Origin: Sipunculus nudus
Taxonomy: Eukaryota; Annelida; Sipuncula; Golfingiida; Sipunculidae
Assembly (NCBI GenBank): GCA_026874595.1
Contig: CM049313.1
Location: 72,840,659 to 72,904,658 of the forward strand
DNA length: 64,000 nt
Direction: 5' to 3'
Part shown: positions 18,084 to 31,709 of the stretch, one piece after another
Layout: each line of letters begins with the position of its first letter
Position numbering within the stretch: the first letter of the stretch is position 1
Notes under the pieces: generated by a model
What the model saw: only the letters and a program-made list of their open reading frames with translations
Told to the model about the DNA's origin: nothing
Databases searched by the model: none
Made by a program: the position numbers and the translations under genes

Positions 18084-21000
18084 GAAGAAAATAACCATTA
18101 TTCCTCACAAAAAAATGGTTTCAAAACTACGAACCATCCAATCCCCGTTAATCTTTTTCCTGTGGTCATTTCCCCTGATAATCCCTTATATGGCACTTAG
18201 GGATTTAACTTTCCTTTGCATGTTTCTATAATGTGCCATTAGTCATACATTAACACCTAAAGTCGGTGATACACTGTAAAATTATGCATAAAATGTACTA
18301 AATGTGCAGGAAATTGGAAACATATTATAATGAAAGCCTTTAAATTTTTTTTTAACGGGAGGTGCAGCAAGGAAATGATAGAGTTCTGTCAGAAACAAAA
18401 GAAGACGGGAGAGGCCTCATGTATCAGGTTGGACCTGCTGTCTAACTTCATCCTCCCACAGATCGACACCTCTAGGTCGGATGAACTGAAACGACGAAAG
18501 GCGTGTAAGGATACTCGCTTCCCCAATGACTGTACAGCATGCAAAGCAAAATGCCCCTGTAATGTGTGACAGAAAGGACAAAGCAACACGGTTTCACTAT
18601 ACCTCCTGAACTATACTGAGCTTCCGGATACTTTGTAAGGAGTGACATTTAGATCTCTAACAAACACATCTTTAACCATATCTAAAGTGAGCACTCATTT
18701 AAACATGTTTTTACTGACATATAAAGCCCTTTTTAGCAATCATAGAATTTTGGCATTAAAGAACGATTGTGCAATAAGCTGTAAACTTAGAAATGTATAA
18801 TATGCCTTCCTGCAATATGATGGAAAAGTTTTTAAGCAATCTTTGCCGTATCCGTTTCGGCCACATTGTGACTCTGTCCTTCACTGAAATATACATACAA
18901 TGAAAACTTAGCAAAGAATAAAGGATTTTGTATTAATATCACATTGTTGTGCTGTACCTGCACAGTCTATGTGTCAACAGATGTATTGCCCCGTCTCTGT
19001 GCTGTCCAAGATTTGTCCCTCTCACTCAATCGGTCGATCAGGCGGTTTTTTGAGTTGGTCAGGCTTACTGATGTGTAACGGATATGAGAACCCAGGAAAG
19101 GCAGGGTGCTCACGTCCCGGGATGATGTCAAACAGCTGGTATGGATGGTAAACAGACACAAACTTTTTCACTTCTTTCCTGTAATCAGCATGCTGTTTGG
19201 CTGTACCTATTAAATATTTTTCCCCAATGTTTTGTGCCAAAATCCTGTCAAGTTGCCTTGACACTGGTCCAGCAATTTTGCTTGCCCTGTCGACATGTCG
19301 TGCCGTATATCTGCCCCGGCTGTGTTTCAGGATTTCTGGACAAATAAAAAATAGGAATCCATGCTGTGTTGTCTATCAGTGCTAAATAATTCTAGCATAA
19401 GTCTTTAAATGACAGTTACATCAAAATATTTATGAAACATATATGCGCAAAAAGACTAGTCCGAAAAAAGCTAGTGCGAAAATTTCAGATCTTAAATCAA
19501 ATATCGCAATGAATGAGTGATTGTATTTAAAAACGACATGATTAAAAAGAATGACATGGTTAAATATTGAATGGCTAGTTAGAATATTAAGGAAAATATG
19601 TTATCTGTTTGAGGATTTCACTTATATCAACACAAAATTCTAACGGCATAAATGTGATTGGGAAGACATAATTCTGTGTGAATGATCTGATAAATAAAAA
19701 TGCATACAAGAAAACAATGTAACATGGTGAAATTTAGCCGAAATTTACTCATTAATGATTTCATATGTAAGATAAAATTATAATGAAAATTCAAATCCTG
19801 ATGTATTTTCTTATACATTATTTCTAGGTTAGAAAATGTAGCAATAATAGTTTATTCAAAAGTAGCATATATTCTCTCTTGTTCTTTTAACAAACTCCAC
19901 TAGGAGCATATAGAAACTATCTAATTTATTACATATGAAACTATTAGTAAATACCTTTGAATTCATTGTTCATGAACTCATTCACTTGGTCTAATGCGAT
20001 ATTATTCCCAAGTCCTCCCCGCATAAATTGCAGTTCGGTTATGTATCATTTCTTCCGCGACCCGAACTGGCAACCAACCGTTTATCCCTGTGAAAAAGAA
20101 AACATATAAATTACAGGAGGCACTGGAGTCACTGTAGGGGTTAACTTGATTTAAGAAAATACAAATATACCTGTGTCAGTTGCCAATAAATAACAGTATT
20201 ACCTTCTATTAAATACAATAACTAGATTTTTCACAAATGTTTTCCTATCCAACAAGGACAGTTCTCTATTAAGCAGTTCTCTATAAATCTGTTCCTTTTT
20301 CTAATTGTAAGGGACATACTAACAAGGTCTGTGCCCTGCCAAAAGCTTGTACCAGGCAATGAGTGGAAGGGATATAAACTCTTTCGTAATTTGGTCAGCC
20401 AGTTGCGATGAACAGTTCAAGAGCAAATCAATTTAGAATTTAAATACCACAGCACAACCGTTAAATTGCCTCTGCTGTAATGTTAAATATTAAAACTTAC
20501 CAATTGGATAAACGATAGAAATAAACAGGCTTATCAAATAGAATAATATTAAAATTGTTTACAGCTTTTAAGATGTATTTAAATATATCAACAGTAAAGG
20601 TGAAGATATGATCTTTTTTAATTTAAATATTTTAATCTCTCTGAACCACAAATATTTTTATTAAATACAAAAAAATGGAAATATTTCTTCTGATCAAATA
20701 TTCAACAAATCATCTCCTTGTTTATATTTTTATGCAACTGACCTGCTAGAAGGCGTGTAGCCTGTGCCAAATATTTGGGGTGACTGTGCCTCCAGAAATC
20801 CAGGATGTTTACTCTCCACATCTCAATCATCCCTTCCCCATCTGCATCCCTCACCACGTCTCTCATGACAGCATCAAGAAAACCTGAAATTAAAATACAT
20901 CAGAAAATTAACCACAACCCAATATATGCACGAACATCCCATTACATTGTGTAATATTCCAATTAAAATATGCAAAGGGTGTTATTTCTAAAAGTTACTG

Positions 21001-21588
21001 ATCACCAGAAGAAAAATAGGCCCAAGAATGATCATACCGTAATATCCGAGAAACTAATATGTTTGATGTTACCCGAGTGACATTGGCTTTGTACGACAAC
21101 TACGCCTACAGACATGTAGCTAACACTTTGGAGACCGGAGTGCCATCTTGAACTGAAAAATAAAAACTAGAACTGCAAAGTTTATTATATTCTCTATCAC
21201 TATTAACCAATTCAGTTACCTCTGTACAGAACAGCTTTGGAGTATTCTGCAGGTAATCCTCTTGTTGTTCGATTCCTTGTCACAGCTAGGACTGCAGTAC
21301 CATGTTCCTGTTTGGGAAACAAAGCATACATGGTATTAATTGTTATTTATGTTATTAGGGACAGGTTCATACTTGCTAACGAACAAGCAATATAGCACAA
21401 CAAGTTACCAATGCAGTAAAATTGTTTATCAACAAAAAAAAAAAAAAAAAAAAGGGAAAGGGCAATAAAATTTGAATGGTTAATTGAGGCGGTTGAAAAT
21501 TTAAATGTGGGTTCAAGTGATGTAACCTGCCTAAGGTTTATTGTATAAATATTTGTTTCTAACAAGACAATGATTAATTGTTTGCCAT

Positions 21589-21590
<2 letters not shown>

Positions 21591-21662
<72 letters not shown>
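21591..21662. repeat. (CT)n-(AT)n compound microsatellite
   Basis: CT tract 21591-21638, passing directly into an AT tract 21639-21662. Confidence 0.95.
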
Positions 21663-21830
21663 CTGTAAATTATTAAAACACTGACAAACATAAGATTTTT
21701 GTTTAGATTTATCCACATGGTGCCCATTTTTTGCCTTCTTTATGAATACAAAGTTTGCTAGAACGTTTTATGTATTAAAGGAATGACTTTTTCTAGCCAA
21801 TATAAGGTTTTGAAAGTGGGAAATATATAC

Positions 21831-22115
21831 CTGTTAGTGTTGTTGTCTTAACACCAGCACATTCTGGATGGAATCTGTGTCCTCGTGGACAAAGTTCGTT
21901 GCCACAAGTAATTGTCTGCCCTTTCTGTTTCCGGCAAATGCAAAATGCGGAGCCCCCACTTTCTCGGCACTCAACGGAGCGCCACCAGTCACCAGAAGGT
22001 ACTTGTATAACTCCATCCACCATTTCCATGTGGTCGGCCGGAACACATCCAATGTGATACCACCGCCCATAAGGGCAGTGCATGTTTGAACATTCCACCT
22101 TTTCTTCTTCTGTGT
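21831..22115 (-). pseudogene. PHD-like zinc-finger exon within the DUF6589 remnant
   Basis: Together with the preceding exon end (KWCWCHE) this encodes ECSNMHCPYGRWYHIGC, then a W-x-x-x-x-C segment, then a second finger with CICRKQ, CGNELCP and HRFHPEC. Spacing fits tandem PHD-type fingers, which usually bind zinc and often histone tails. The final C-x2-C of the first finger has only one cysteine (WWRSVECRES). The exon itself is open. It lies between two DUF6589 blocks (DQRGTLYQLK upstream, DVVRDADGEG downstream), so the fingers are embedded in the domain rather than at an end. Confidence 0.75.
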
Positions 22116-23561
22116 CTGAAAGATAATTATATATATGTATAAGCTACTTGAATAATTTTGAGATCTACAGCTGTTAATAAGCGTTGCCCCTTTAAATGCA
22201 TAACCTGCATAAAATTGCATAACTATACTTCCTTTTGTATATTCCATTCAAATATACACCATGTATAAAGTCACACAAAATATGGAATATCAATATTACA
22301 AACAGATAATAACAAATACATTTACCACAGATTATTCACTTACTGCTATATTAGACTTGTATTTTACACTTATTTTAAACTTTGGTTAGTAGTTCAATAT
22401 AGAAAGAACCATACCTTCATGACACCAACACCATTTATCCCCAGGCAGTTCGGCGTTCAATACACTCGCTATTTCCGACATGGGAGGTTGCTGTCAGACA
22501 AACTGTGCTATTTCTTCGCTAAGGGATTGGACAAAGGAAGCTGTTTCTTCAGTTGCAGATGGGTTACTTGGCTTTCCCTCCAAAGAGTTCATCCCCATCA
22601 TGTTCATGCCTAGCAGGACCGTGTAGCCTTCTGTAGCGAATCTGAGGAAGTCCACAACATGGTTAAAGCAGTCCATCACCTTTCCTGACACATTTCTGTG
22701 ATCGAAGGCCGTCTTTAATTGATAAAGGGTGCCCCTCTGATCCAAGCTCTGATGCTGGAGCAGCATGTTCAGGGTATCCGGTAAGAATATGTTTTGTCGG
22801 AAAATGGTACGTCAATTAAATGAAAAATGAATAGTTTAAAAGAAAATCTTTTTAAATGATTTGTATAAAAACTTTATATATATTTTAAATAACAAAATAA
22901 AGGGACCCGCCTATTATCTGACATGTAATAAAAAAGATGATCCTCGGCATCTTTGATAAAGAAAGCATAGGAGACACAGATCAAACATATTGCAGTTATC
23001 GGTTTTACTTCTAAAGCATCTTTTTAAAAGTCAAAGCAATTACACACTCATCAAAACATGTCTATCAAGGACATCATCTGGTGGCCGATCAGATTTGTTT
23101 TGCAGGGACAAAAGACGGGTGCCATGCCCCAAGTGCTATAACCAATGTTAGCTGGTTTCCTTGCTACTTTTGCAGATGCATCTGTTTCACACGTGCTCAT
23201 ATTTTGGTTGTCAACAGGTTTAGATGTAAAGGGTGTACTAACAGCTCTTAAATAAACAAACTTAAGCATCTTCCAAAGGGACATGATAAGAATTAACTGG
23301 AAGGTAGCTCGAAAAATACATTGTCATATATCATTAGACAATCAGAGATCTCCGAATCAGCAAATATACATGTCAGATAGTCAAATAGCTTAATATTAAT
23401 GAACAGTTGGTCAGTGACAGTTTAACAAACAGGTTATATTTTATCGATGCAACACCAAACAGAATGTCTCAAGATGCTTAATCCTAGACAATCAGAACAA
23501 ACACTGAGCTTTTGAACAAATAGCTGAGCAAGTTGATATACGGGAGGTTTAGCTTTATTAC

Positions 23562-23825
23562 CTGCAGCACTATCCCACGATGGTGAAACTCCTGAGGACA
23601 GGGTTCAAGTCCCAGGAGTCTCTCCTTCTTGGATCTGTTAAACGACCTGGATCGCTTTGCCTCCCACATCCTCTCACATTAGAGCTGATCCCCATAGCAG
23701 GGCACCACATGTGGCTGTCCAGTCCTTTCAGAACCTCTCCATGGCACATACTGGTGAAGATGATCCATTATCCTTCTTACACCATCTGTGCTACTTGGGT
23801 CTGCATCATAGACCCCAGGGTTTAC
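23562..23825 (-). pseudogene. DUF6589 exon carrying an in-frame stop
   Basis: The minus-strand reading begins VNPGVYDADPSSTDGVRRIM. It passes through VVPCYGDQL, meets TAA at 23681-23679, and resumes in the same frame as CERMWEAKRSRSFNRSKKE. The frame stays open on both sides and the surrounding blocks match the family, so this is a point nonsense change, not a wrong frame. The exon is bounded by CTATGCAG/GT on the 5' side and CTGCAG/GTAATA on the 3' side. Confidence 0.75.
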
Positions 23826-24433
23826 CTGCATAGATACACACATAAACAACTATTCTGTGTGATGGGAACAAATGAATGGTTAACCCCTTGCAAAAGGCTG
23901 AATAAAAGATACAAGATAATGACAATGATATTCAACAAGAGACCAATTTAGTAAAACTTTAGCTAATGCAAAATTTTTATTTTCATTTTTTATATATTAG
24001 CATTTAAAAAGTTTTGAGAAAATGGCCCAGTTTTTTGGTGACAATCAAACACTCAATATACGAATGCAAGACAGGTAATGTTTATTTTTATGCAATACAT
24101 CTAAGTAAAATTGTTAAATTATGAGTATTGTTAAATGTGACAGATGTGCGTGTGTAAACCACGATATAGAATGTTTGAAACCATTTTAATAAAGTGCGAG
24201 GAAGAGAGTAGAGATGAGCTGTAGTATAATAATACACATTTAATTTGATGACAAAAAATACTGTACAATATAAATAATACATTTTTAACCGAGCCTTAAG
24301 CAGATCTGATCAGCCTATAATATTCTGCTCTATAATATGAGAAGGTTTAGGCCTGAAACCATTGAATCAAACAATAACGGAAAAAAGATGATGGGTCTTT
24401 AAGGGTATATTACAGTATTTGACGTTATATGAC

Positions 24434-24437
<4 letters not shown>

Positions 24438-24485
<48 letters not shown>
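24438..24485. repeat. (AT)n microsatellite
   Basis: Uninterrupted AT tract in an intron of the DUF6589 remnant. Confidence 0.95.
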
Positions 24486-24487
<2 letters not shown>

Positions 24488-27400
24488 GGGACGACAGCAA
24501 AGATAAACCACACACGGACACGTTTAAAAAGCAATATAGATTGGAACTATTTAGCCAATAAAGAATATTACATCAATCTGAAAATCAAAAATATATTTAT
24601 TATTTCTCATTAGGACTATTTTGTAGATCTAAACAGGAAACTAACACTACTCACTAATCGGCTTTTCCTCTTGGACTCTTATATGTTGCACAGGAGTGAA
24701 GTTCTCTCCAAAGAACTTGAAGTGTGTACAGAGTATGCGTTGTGCTATCACTTGCATCCTGTACCTGAGTGAGTCAAATACATCCTAGTCTGGCAGAATT
24801 AGGTTTAGAGGCAAAATGCAGCAGGTATGTGTTCCGCAAATAAAAAACAGTTATTTTAAGAACAGCAATGAGTCAAATGAAAATTTCAGTTCTAGGTGCA
24901 AAAATTGAATGTAAAAATTCAGGATAGCTTGATATTTAAAAATACCATTTTACTATAGTTAATTTAGGAATAGCTGATTACGTGTACATTTAATCATATA
25001 TAAATCAATAGGTGCTCTACACACATCCACTCTAAAACCAATAACAAATCACATTTCTAAACCAGTCATCTATTAATGTTCTCTTTACAAAAATGGTTAG
25101 CAAAACAAATGCATAAATGTAATGATACATAAAAAAAATCAAATTATTCAGTTCAAAAGAAGATACACCACAGCAGTCTCTTTTACAATATATGTCTCAT
25201 TTTCCAGCACTTGTTTTCATTTGATAAATCATTGTATGTCTTAAATTTACCATTTTACATGTTGATATACCAAAAACAAGTTATATAAATGAAAACAATG
25301 CAAAACGGTGACCTTTCTTAAATATGTTTCTTTTTCTAATAACTTAAGTTAAAAACACTAAATTCAATATTAGCTGAACACTTGATACCATGATCTGTCA
25401 GATACCTACAAGAAACCCTGTCGTTTGCAATAAATGCATTTGCCCATAGCAGCATCTTATTTTTCTTCTCAGATGATTGATGGCGGGTGTGCACATGAAG
25501 CTGTGTGTTATCCCAGGTGATACTGTAGCCAGCATCTGGCAAATATAAAGATGTTATTAAAAAAGTTGGAAAAAGAAATTTCAGTGGCTGCATTAAAATG
25601 TCATATAGACAAGAAGGCACTATTTACCTTTCAGCAACGGCAAAACAGTTTATTTTCATATACATATGACGTTGACGCCCCGACAATGGAACTTAATTGC
25701 CTGAATAGCAGTTTAACGTGTCGTGGTGTTATAATTCCTGAAAATTATAAATTTTTTTTTGCTAAGATTTATTAGTGTTTCAAACAAAACCTGTTTACAA
25801 ATAGGAAGTGTTATGGGCACAATATTGATTCATCTGATGCCAGTTCACCCTTAAGATTGTTTGGATTGCCAACTGGGATCAGTATGAAAACAATTATTAC
25901 AAAAATGCATTTAAAATCGTACAGCATTGTTGGTAATTATTAAAATTTATTTTGTTTTACCTAAAGAAGATTCACCACTTGCAGTTGCATGCTCTAAATC
26001 TACTTCCATACTACCCCCCCCCCCCCCCCAAACCGATCCGCTTCTAACATGGGCCCGTTTCAAGTCGGAGGCTCCAAGTTGCATCGGAAGTGTCATGTGA
26101 GAATGCATAGGAATCCCAGTCGTCATCATCTAAGTCTGAACTGTCTAAAACATATCCAGTATCATTCTCAGTCAACAGCTGTATCCATGCACACCGGACT
26201 ATCATGATTTTATTCACTTAAGAGCTGTTGCTAAACAGCTTGGGATATTTTATTCTATCTTTACACAAACAGCTCAAAGTTTCAAAATTGTTCAAATATT
26301 TCCAAATATTAAGATAGGTCCACATATTTAGATCACTATTTTAACTTAAGTTTACAATTGGGAGCTATTGCAGCTGTCCTGCATAAGAGTGTTTCTCATT
26401 CTGCTGTTGCTTTCTATTCAAAAACATTAAAACTCATTTAAATTCATTGCCAAATTAAAATACAAGTACCAAGCAGTTTAGTACCCTCAAGTTCTGAAGT
26501 AGTTTCTGGGAACAATCACCTAAAAACACCCCTAGCCCTGGGCTGTTTCTCATCTGACCCAGATGCTGGCAGCTGTGCAGGGTTTTCATAATGTACATCA
26601 CTTGTAATCTGCAATTAATGAAATTCACTATCATGCAGAAGAACAAATATCTGTAATACAGCCATGAATCACAGATGTATATATTCTAGGAATGACTAGA
26701 ATATAGTAGTTAGACGTGTAGATAAGGAGTTAAATGGCACCAAATAGGTACTTAGTAGTACTAGGTGACACCTGGCAGCTAATGACTGGTCCAATTTTAA
26801 AGGATCTGCTTTTCCTATCTTATCTTGAAATGTAACTGTATATACATGCCTGACCTAATATTGTTATTGATGTACAAATGCTAACGTATTCGCACATTTA
26901 TTCATACGTTTAAAACACTGAACAGGCTATTACATTGAAGTCACATACCACCATCTCATCTACCCATTTTGAAAGGTCAGACATCCCTTCTGCTAACAGA
27001 CGGTCGACGTTGTCCCTCACTGCATTGTGCCTTTGATAGATCCCAAAACTATGAAGGGACGCAAAACAACTGTGAAACAATGCAAACAGACTAATGTAAA
27101 TTATATTAATTTAACAAGTTAAAAAACCTCACCATACAATGAAATGTAAAATGGAAAATTTACCATTAAAATGACAAAAAAATAATTCTCCACATGTGCA
27201 TTAACAGAGCTGTCTATATCTTCCCCGAGAGAGACGTTACAACTCCTTTATGTTTTATTTTTAATTTTTATTTTATATGGATGCAATACTTACGATGGCC
27301 ATGAGGCTTCCTTGCTTGAAATTACAATGTTTTCCTTTTGTACAATTTTTTTAATATGATTTGCTGTATTCATTGGTGTACACTTGTCTGAATTTATCTC

Positions 27401-27754
27401 AAATCTTCACTCTGGTGCACATACTCTTATGAACTTGGGACTTGGTTCTCTTGTTACACTTTCTTATAACATGCAAATACCATGCTTACACTTACACTGA
27501 AAGTGAAAATACATTCATTTGAACATAATACACTTAAATCTACATGTAATTAATTCAAACAGAAAATTAAAAAAAAAATATATATATATATACTTAGTTT
27601 AGCAACAAATAATCATATCAATGGCTCTATTTTCCACCATTTCAAACAAACATAATAAGAGTTGATCATTTGTAGTGTATGCATAATGTGATGATGGAGT
27701 AAATCATTTATTTTATATTTGATTATATTGATATAATCTGGAAAAGTTCTAGCC

Positions 27755-27962
27755 TGGTGCCCAGGCGCAGTTCCAGGATTTTTGCAGGGAGTGGTCAACG
27801 GGGGTCATGCATATATTTGTCTATAAAAAGGTCGTTGGTTGAGCGCGGGGGGAGTCTCGTCCCTCAAAACCCCCCGTCATGCATAAGATTTGTCGAAAAA
27901 AGATCGTTGGTTGAGATCGGGGGGGGGGGGGGGGGGGGATCCGCGCCTGGTGCCTTAGGTGC
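27755..27962. mobile_element. Small element with CCAGGCGCGGATCC-type inverted ends
   Basis: The left end is CCAGGCGCAGTTCCAGG (about 27759). The right end, read on the minus strand, starts CCAGGCGCGGATCC (about 27953). The interior has two diverged copies of a 'cgttggttgag' segment and G-runs, the longest at 27919-27938. The GGATCC-containing tip recurs at 33915-33927, 39370 and 40190, so this belongs to a dispersed family. Non-coding; probably a MITE-like or composite repeat. Confidence 0.5.
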
Positions 27963-30900
27963 CTTCAAATAATAGTGAAGTAAAAATGTTTTCACTTCAG
28001 CTGAATTGTTCATTGGCCTGGTACATATAATTTATTTTTATGCTGCCCACTTTTTTCCAGTCATGCATGCTATAAAAGGTAAATGACACCCACAATCTAT
28101 TGGCCTACTATTGCACATTATTTCAAATAGCAATTTAAGTAGGCTGGGATAGGACATACAAAATTAACATTAATTATAACCTTCTAATTTGTTAGGGTGT
28201 AAACTTAGACCCTCAGTTGGCCGAACACGAGGGGAACCACGGGTTCTTCTTACACATAGCACTAGTTGTATGGAGTTGGTGATCACAGATAAAACAATAA
28301 AACAACATGAGAATTTATATGTTTAAATGGTCTGATAACAATCCATTTTATTTATTTTTAATATAAAGATTGAAAGATAACATAATAATGAGACTGACAA
28401 CAATTACTGTAACTCGCAGGTATTCCCAGTATTATCCAATTATTTTCATGAGTCTTTTATGCGCTGGGAATTTAACACTGACAAGCTGTGCAATGTAAGA
28501 TAAAATAGTATCTCTCAGGTTCTGAAAACCTCACGAGTGCTAATATCTGTATCAGTTGTATAGGAGTTGTCTTAGGACCATGGATGACAGTTTTTCACGT
28601 GGATGCTTAACATACATGAACGCTTTAGAACATGCAAGCAAGTAATAGATATATTTGAATTATTCTGTTGCCATGCAGCACACACAGGTAACATAACATT
28701 TCCTTATTGTTGTAACTGAATCCTTTCTTTAGCATTTCTCACTTTCTGGTTACATCCACAACGCCACATCTGCATTCCAATGACGGAGGGTTTGTACTTT
28801 TGATGGTGTTTTGAATACAGCATCGTGTTCAGCAACATTCCGAGATTGGACCTCAGTTTGCCACTAAAGCAAAAGGTCATAGAAACTAAAGTAAATGACA
28901 CTTTGAAATATAATAATAATAAAAAAACATATAGGTCATGCAGTCACCATCTGAAAGGATAATTGCATGATATCAAATTTTAATAAAATGAAAATGACAA
29001 ACGTAGACGAATTCTGTGTGGGCAAGCAATGTGAAGGGCCACTTAAAAATTAATAGTTTTAATAGCTGAAAGGCATATCTGTACGTTTTTCTCTACCATT
29101 TCAGTCCATTGTATACCTTTTATATACAGTTATGATAAATGAAAAAGTCATAATAAGGATTTAGAGGTCAAATTACTTACTGTACAAGATGCTGTTTCCA
29201 CCTGTTGGTCAAGCCGGCCACACAGGCATCATATAATGTAGGCATATGATCTGCCATGCCTTTGTTTATGGTGTCCCATTTGAAGCTGTTCAAAGCTTGT
29301 TGAGAGACACTATTTGGGTATATACAGCTTTCCCATATTGAGTCACCTCTCTTCTGATGATTTCTTCATTACCTGTTTCAGTTGAATTCGGAATATTATA
29401 AATGGGAAATCAACAAGTGTCCGATGGACAAAGCATGCGCCCCCCCCCCCCCGCAAACAATAAATAAATGATGATGAAGAGGACAAGACTACTCAATTCA
29501 TAAATAGAATAGCATATAGCAGAGTGGTATAATGAATCATTATTCAACAAATTATATAAACACACATATATATGTTAAGATAGATTCAGTTCTTGAATAA
29601 AATGGTATAATTTGCCTGTGGGAAGTTTTTACCCTCATTCCCATAAACAAGGGAGGGCTGTTAACTAATATATCATAACTGTATTGTCCTCCTCAACATT
29701 AAACTGAAAAGTGCCAAGTTTATCAATGGACAATTTCAATTGTACTCTCTAATAATAAATTTCATGTTTTTAATCATAAAACATCACATCTCCTGACCCA
29801 TATGCTCATTCTGTACTGGGGACAGCTTAAATGGAATTGAATGATTTGTCATGTTCCACTCCTATATTTAGTTAAGAGTTTTTTAGACTTGTTGTTATCA
29901 TATGTTTACTGGTACTTCTAGGTGAACATGCATTTTGCCTTACAGATAAGATAAGATAAGATATAAGATACCATTTAATAGCCTTCAGTTCTAGGAATTT
30001 GTCGTTGACTTACAATTCATTACATAAAAATAAGTAAATAGATCCATATAAATAATTCATAAATATAAATATGAATACACAGATAATTCTGCAGGTATTC
30101 ATTGTTATATATTTTTATTTAATATTATGGAGAATTATACAATCAAAAGAATATAATATTGTTATTAATTGGGCAATATACAGTTCTTAAAATGCACATG
30201 AAAAAATGTTAATATTTACCATCCTAAATGTTGTTTTCATAGAAGGTGCTTCCTTCATCAACACCAGGAGGGCAGCTCTATAATGGGAGTTTTTTATAGC
30301 GTTAACTACCCTTTGCTTAAAGCCTTTCTTTGTTTTATTTTCCATTTGATCCATTTCTTGCTTGTTGCATTCTCCACATTGGTGTTAAAACAGGACTGGT
30401 TCCAACATTTACTCTTTTTAATTTCCTTGGAGTCTTTGTCGGGCTGTGTTGTCTTTTTATAGACGTTACGGTATGATGTTGTGCTGTATGTGAGCGTAGG
30501 TTCAAATGTTTAACCAAATTTGCCATTTCAATATCTTTTGCAATAAATTTTCTAACAAGTGTGATACATACACGGCAGTACCGTGCATTCGGTGGTACCT
30601 TAAAGGTACTGCCAAATACTTGTTTTAATGCTGTGGCCACACTTGAGTCCCCAACTAGCTTGGCATCTCCCGATAAACTTTTAGTGCCACCTTGGGACCT
30701 TCTCTGGAATTCCGCACAACACAGATCACAGGCCATGACTGGACTTGCACTGTATGTCAAAAGAGAATATATTTAACAACCATTACCACAGGAAATACCC
30801 AGTCGAAAAATCATACTTAAACAAAACATGTTTTACCAACACAGTGTATATCTAATAAAAATAGAAAAAATATCAAAATGTTTTATTAACAATGTTTTAT

Positions 30901-31133
30901 AAATACAGTGTAAATATAATAAAAATAGAACTAATCATCGAAAAATTTTTACTTTTTTGTACATTTTATATGTCTGAAAAAATATCCTGTTGTTCACTTG
31001 TAAAGTAAATAATGGCCGACAGAGAGATATCTTAATATTTATTATCATTGTGAGATGACAAATGTTGGGGATTGACATAAAGCTAAGAGATATCATATGA
31101 ACCATTATAGTCTGAATTTTAGACGGATGATTT

Positions 31134-31136
<3 letters not shown>

Positions 31137-31178
<42 letters not shown>
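31137..31178. repeat. (AT)n microsatellite
   Basis: Uninterrupted AT tract. Confidence 0.95.
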
Positions 31179-31181
<3 letters not shown>

Positions 31182-31607
31182 TATGATGTGTATAGATATA
31201 TACAGGAAATGTGAATTTGAAAAGCAGCTGGGAGCTTGAATTTATTTTATATTTTATGTGTGTGTGGGGGGGGGGGGGTCAGGTATAGAGTTTGGATTTG
31301 TATTTTTTAATCAGTTATATGAATTGAAATGGAGATATGGACATAGTCATACATACTGAGGAAAATTATAATTATGATAAAAATTTACATATTTTAGTGC
31401 ATTATACATGTATCATGGTTAATAATGATTTTCAAGTTGATCAATTGCAATTAAAGGGAAGCTGGACATGTAAGGTAAAAATAATGTAAACCTTAAATTT
31501 CAAGTAATAATTTACTAATACTGGAATTTTTACATAGAAATAGGGAGACTAATTGTAAACGTGATTTATTATAGTAATATCCCACATTTTTCAAAATTAA
31601 GGGACCA

Positions 31608-31612
<5 letters not shown>

Positions 31613-31658
<46 letters not shown>

Positions 31659-31674
31659 TATATATATATATATA

Positions 31675-31708
<34 letters not shown>
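31613..31708. repeat. (AT)n microsatellite with TTAATA interruptions
   Basis: AT tract broken twice by TTAA steps (near 31655 and 31677). Confidence 0.95.

Positions 31709-31709
<1 letters not shown>

Larger units (their letters stand above)
13473..18569 (+). pseudogene. RecQ-like SF2 DNA helicase, frameshifted remnant
   Basis: Recognisable exons are 13473-13664, 14499-14643, 14987-15131, 15490 to about 15700, 16312 to about 16470, about 16735-17000, and 18354-18569. Exon 1 has Walker A, VLPTGVGKSETFGFP. Exon 2 has the Ia region VVTPLRSLMINQ. Exon 3 has FTSRESIL and the DEAH box, CCDEAHCIHEW. Exon 4 has motif III, WLYLSATC, and the RecQ-style APDRPNIF. Then come motif IV, KTIVYCSD, motif V, LRVLIATIAFGLVVDIP, and motif VI, QEVEGCSRDG. 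Such helicases unwind DNA 3'-5' using ATP. Decay is clear: a frame change follows IVYCSD near 16411, and another near 16850 separates motif V from VI. Motif V has lost the usual FGMG. The last exon ends in a cysteine cluster (CTACKAKCPC) that may bind metal. The exon 4 donor is not clear. The start is the first ATG before Walker A. The gene converges on the DUF6589 remnant, with a 452-bp gap. Confidence 0.82.
19022..30736 (-). pseudogene. DUF6589-family protein with PHD-like fingers, decayed
   Basis: Minus-strand exons (5' to 3'): 30736-30335, about 30355-30236, about 29345-29176, 28863-28743, about 27065-26950, 25535-25389, 24765-24655, 23825-23562, about 22770-22415, 22115-21831, 21307-21220, 20883-20743, 20087-19955 and about 19341-19022. 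An acidic stretch at 26160-26040 may be one more. The N-terminus has a C-x2-C ... C-x2-C module (MACDLC ... YCRVC). Recognised DUF6589 blocks include YSITWDNTQLHVHTRH, VIAQRILCTHFKFF, VPCYGDQL, DQRGTLYQLKTAFDHRN, DVVRDADGEGMIEMWR and MRGGLGNNIALDQVNEF. Damage: TAA at 23681-23679 just after GDQL, TGA at 22496-22494, a frame change near 30350, and another near 20050 before MRGGLG. DUF6589 has no proven activity that I can cite; I infer a transposase-like origin. Exon limits are approximate. Confidence 0.75.
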
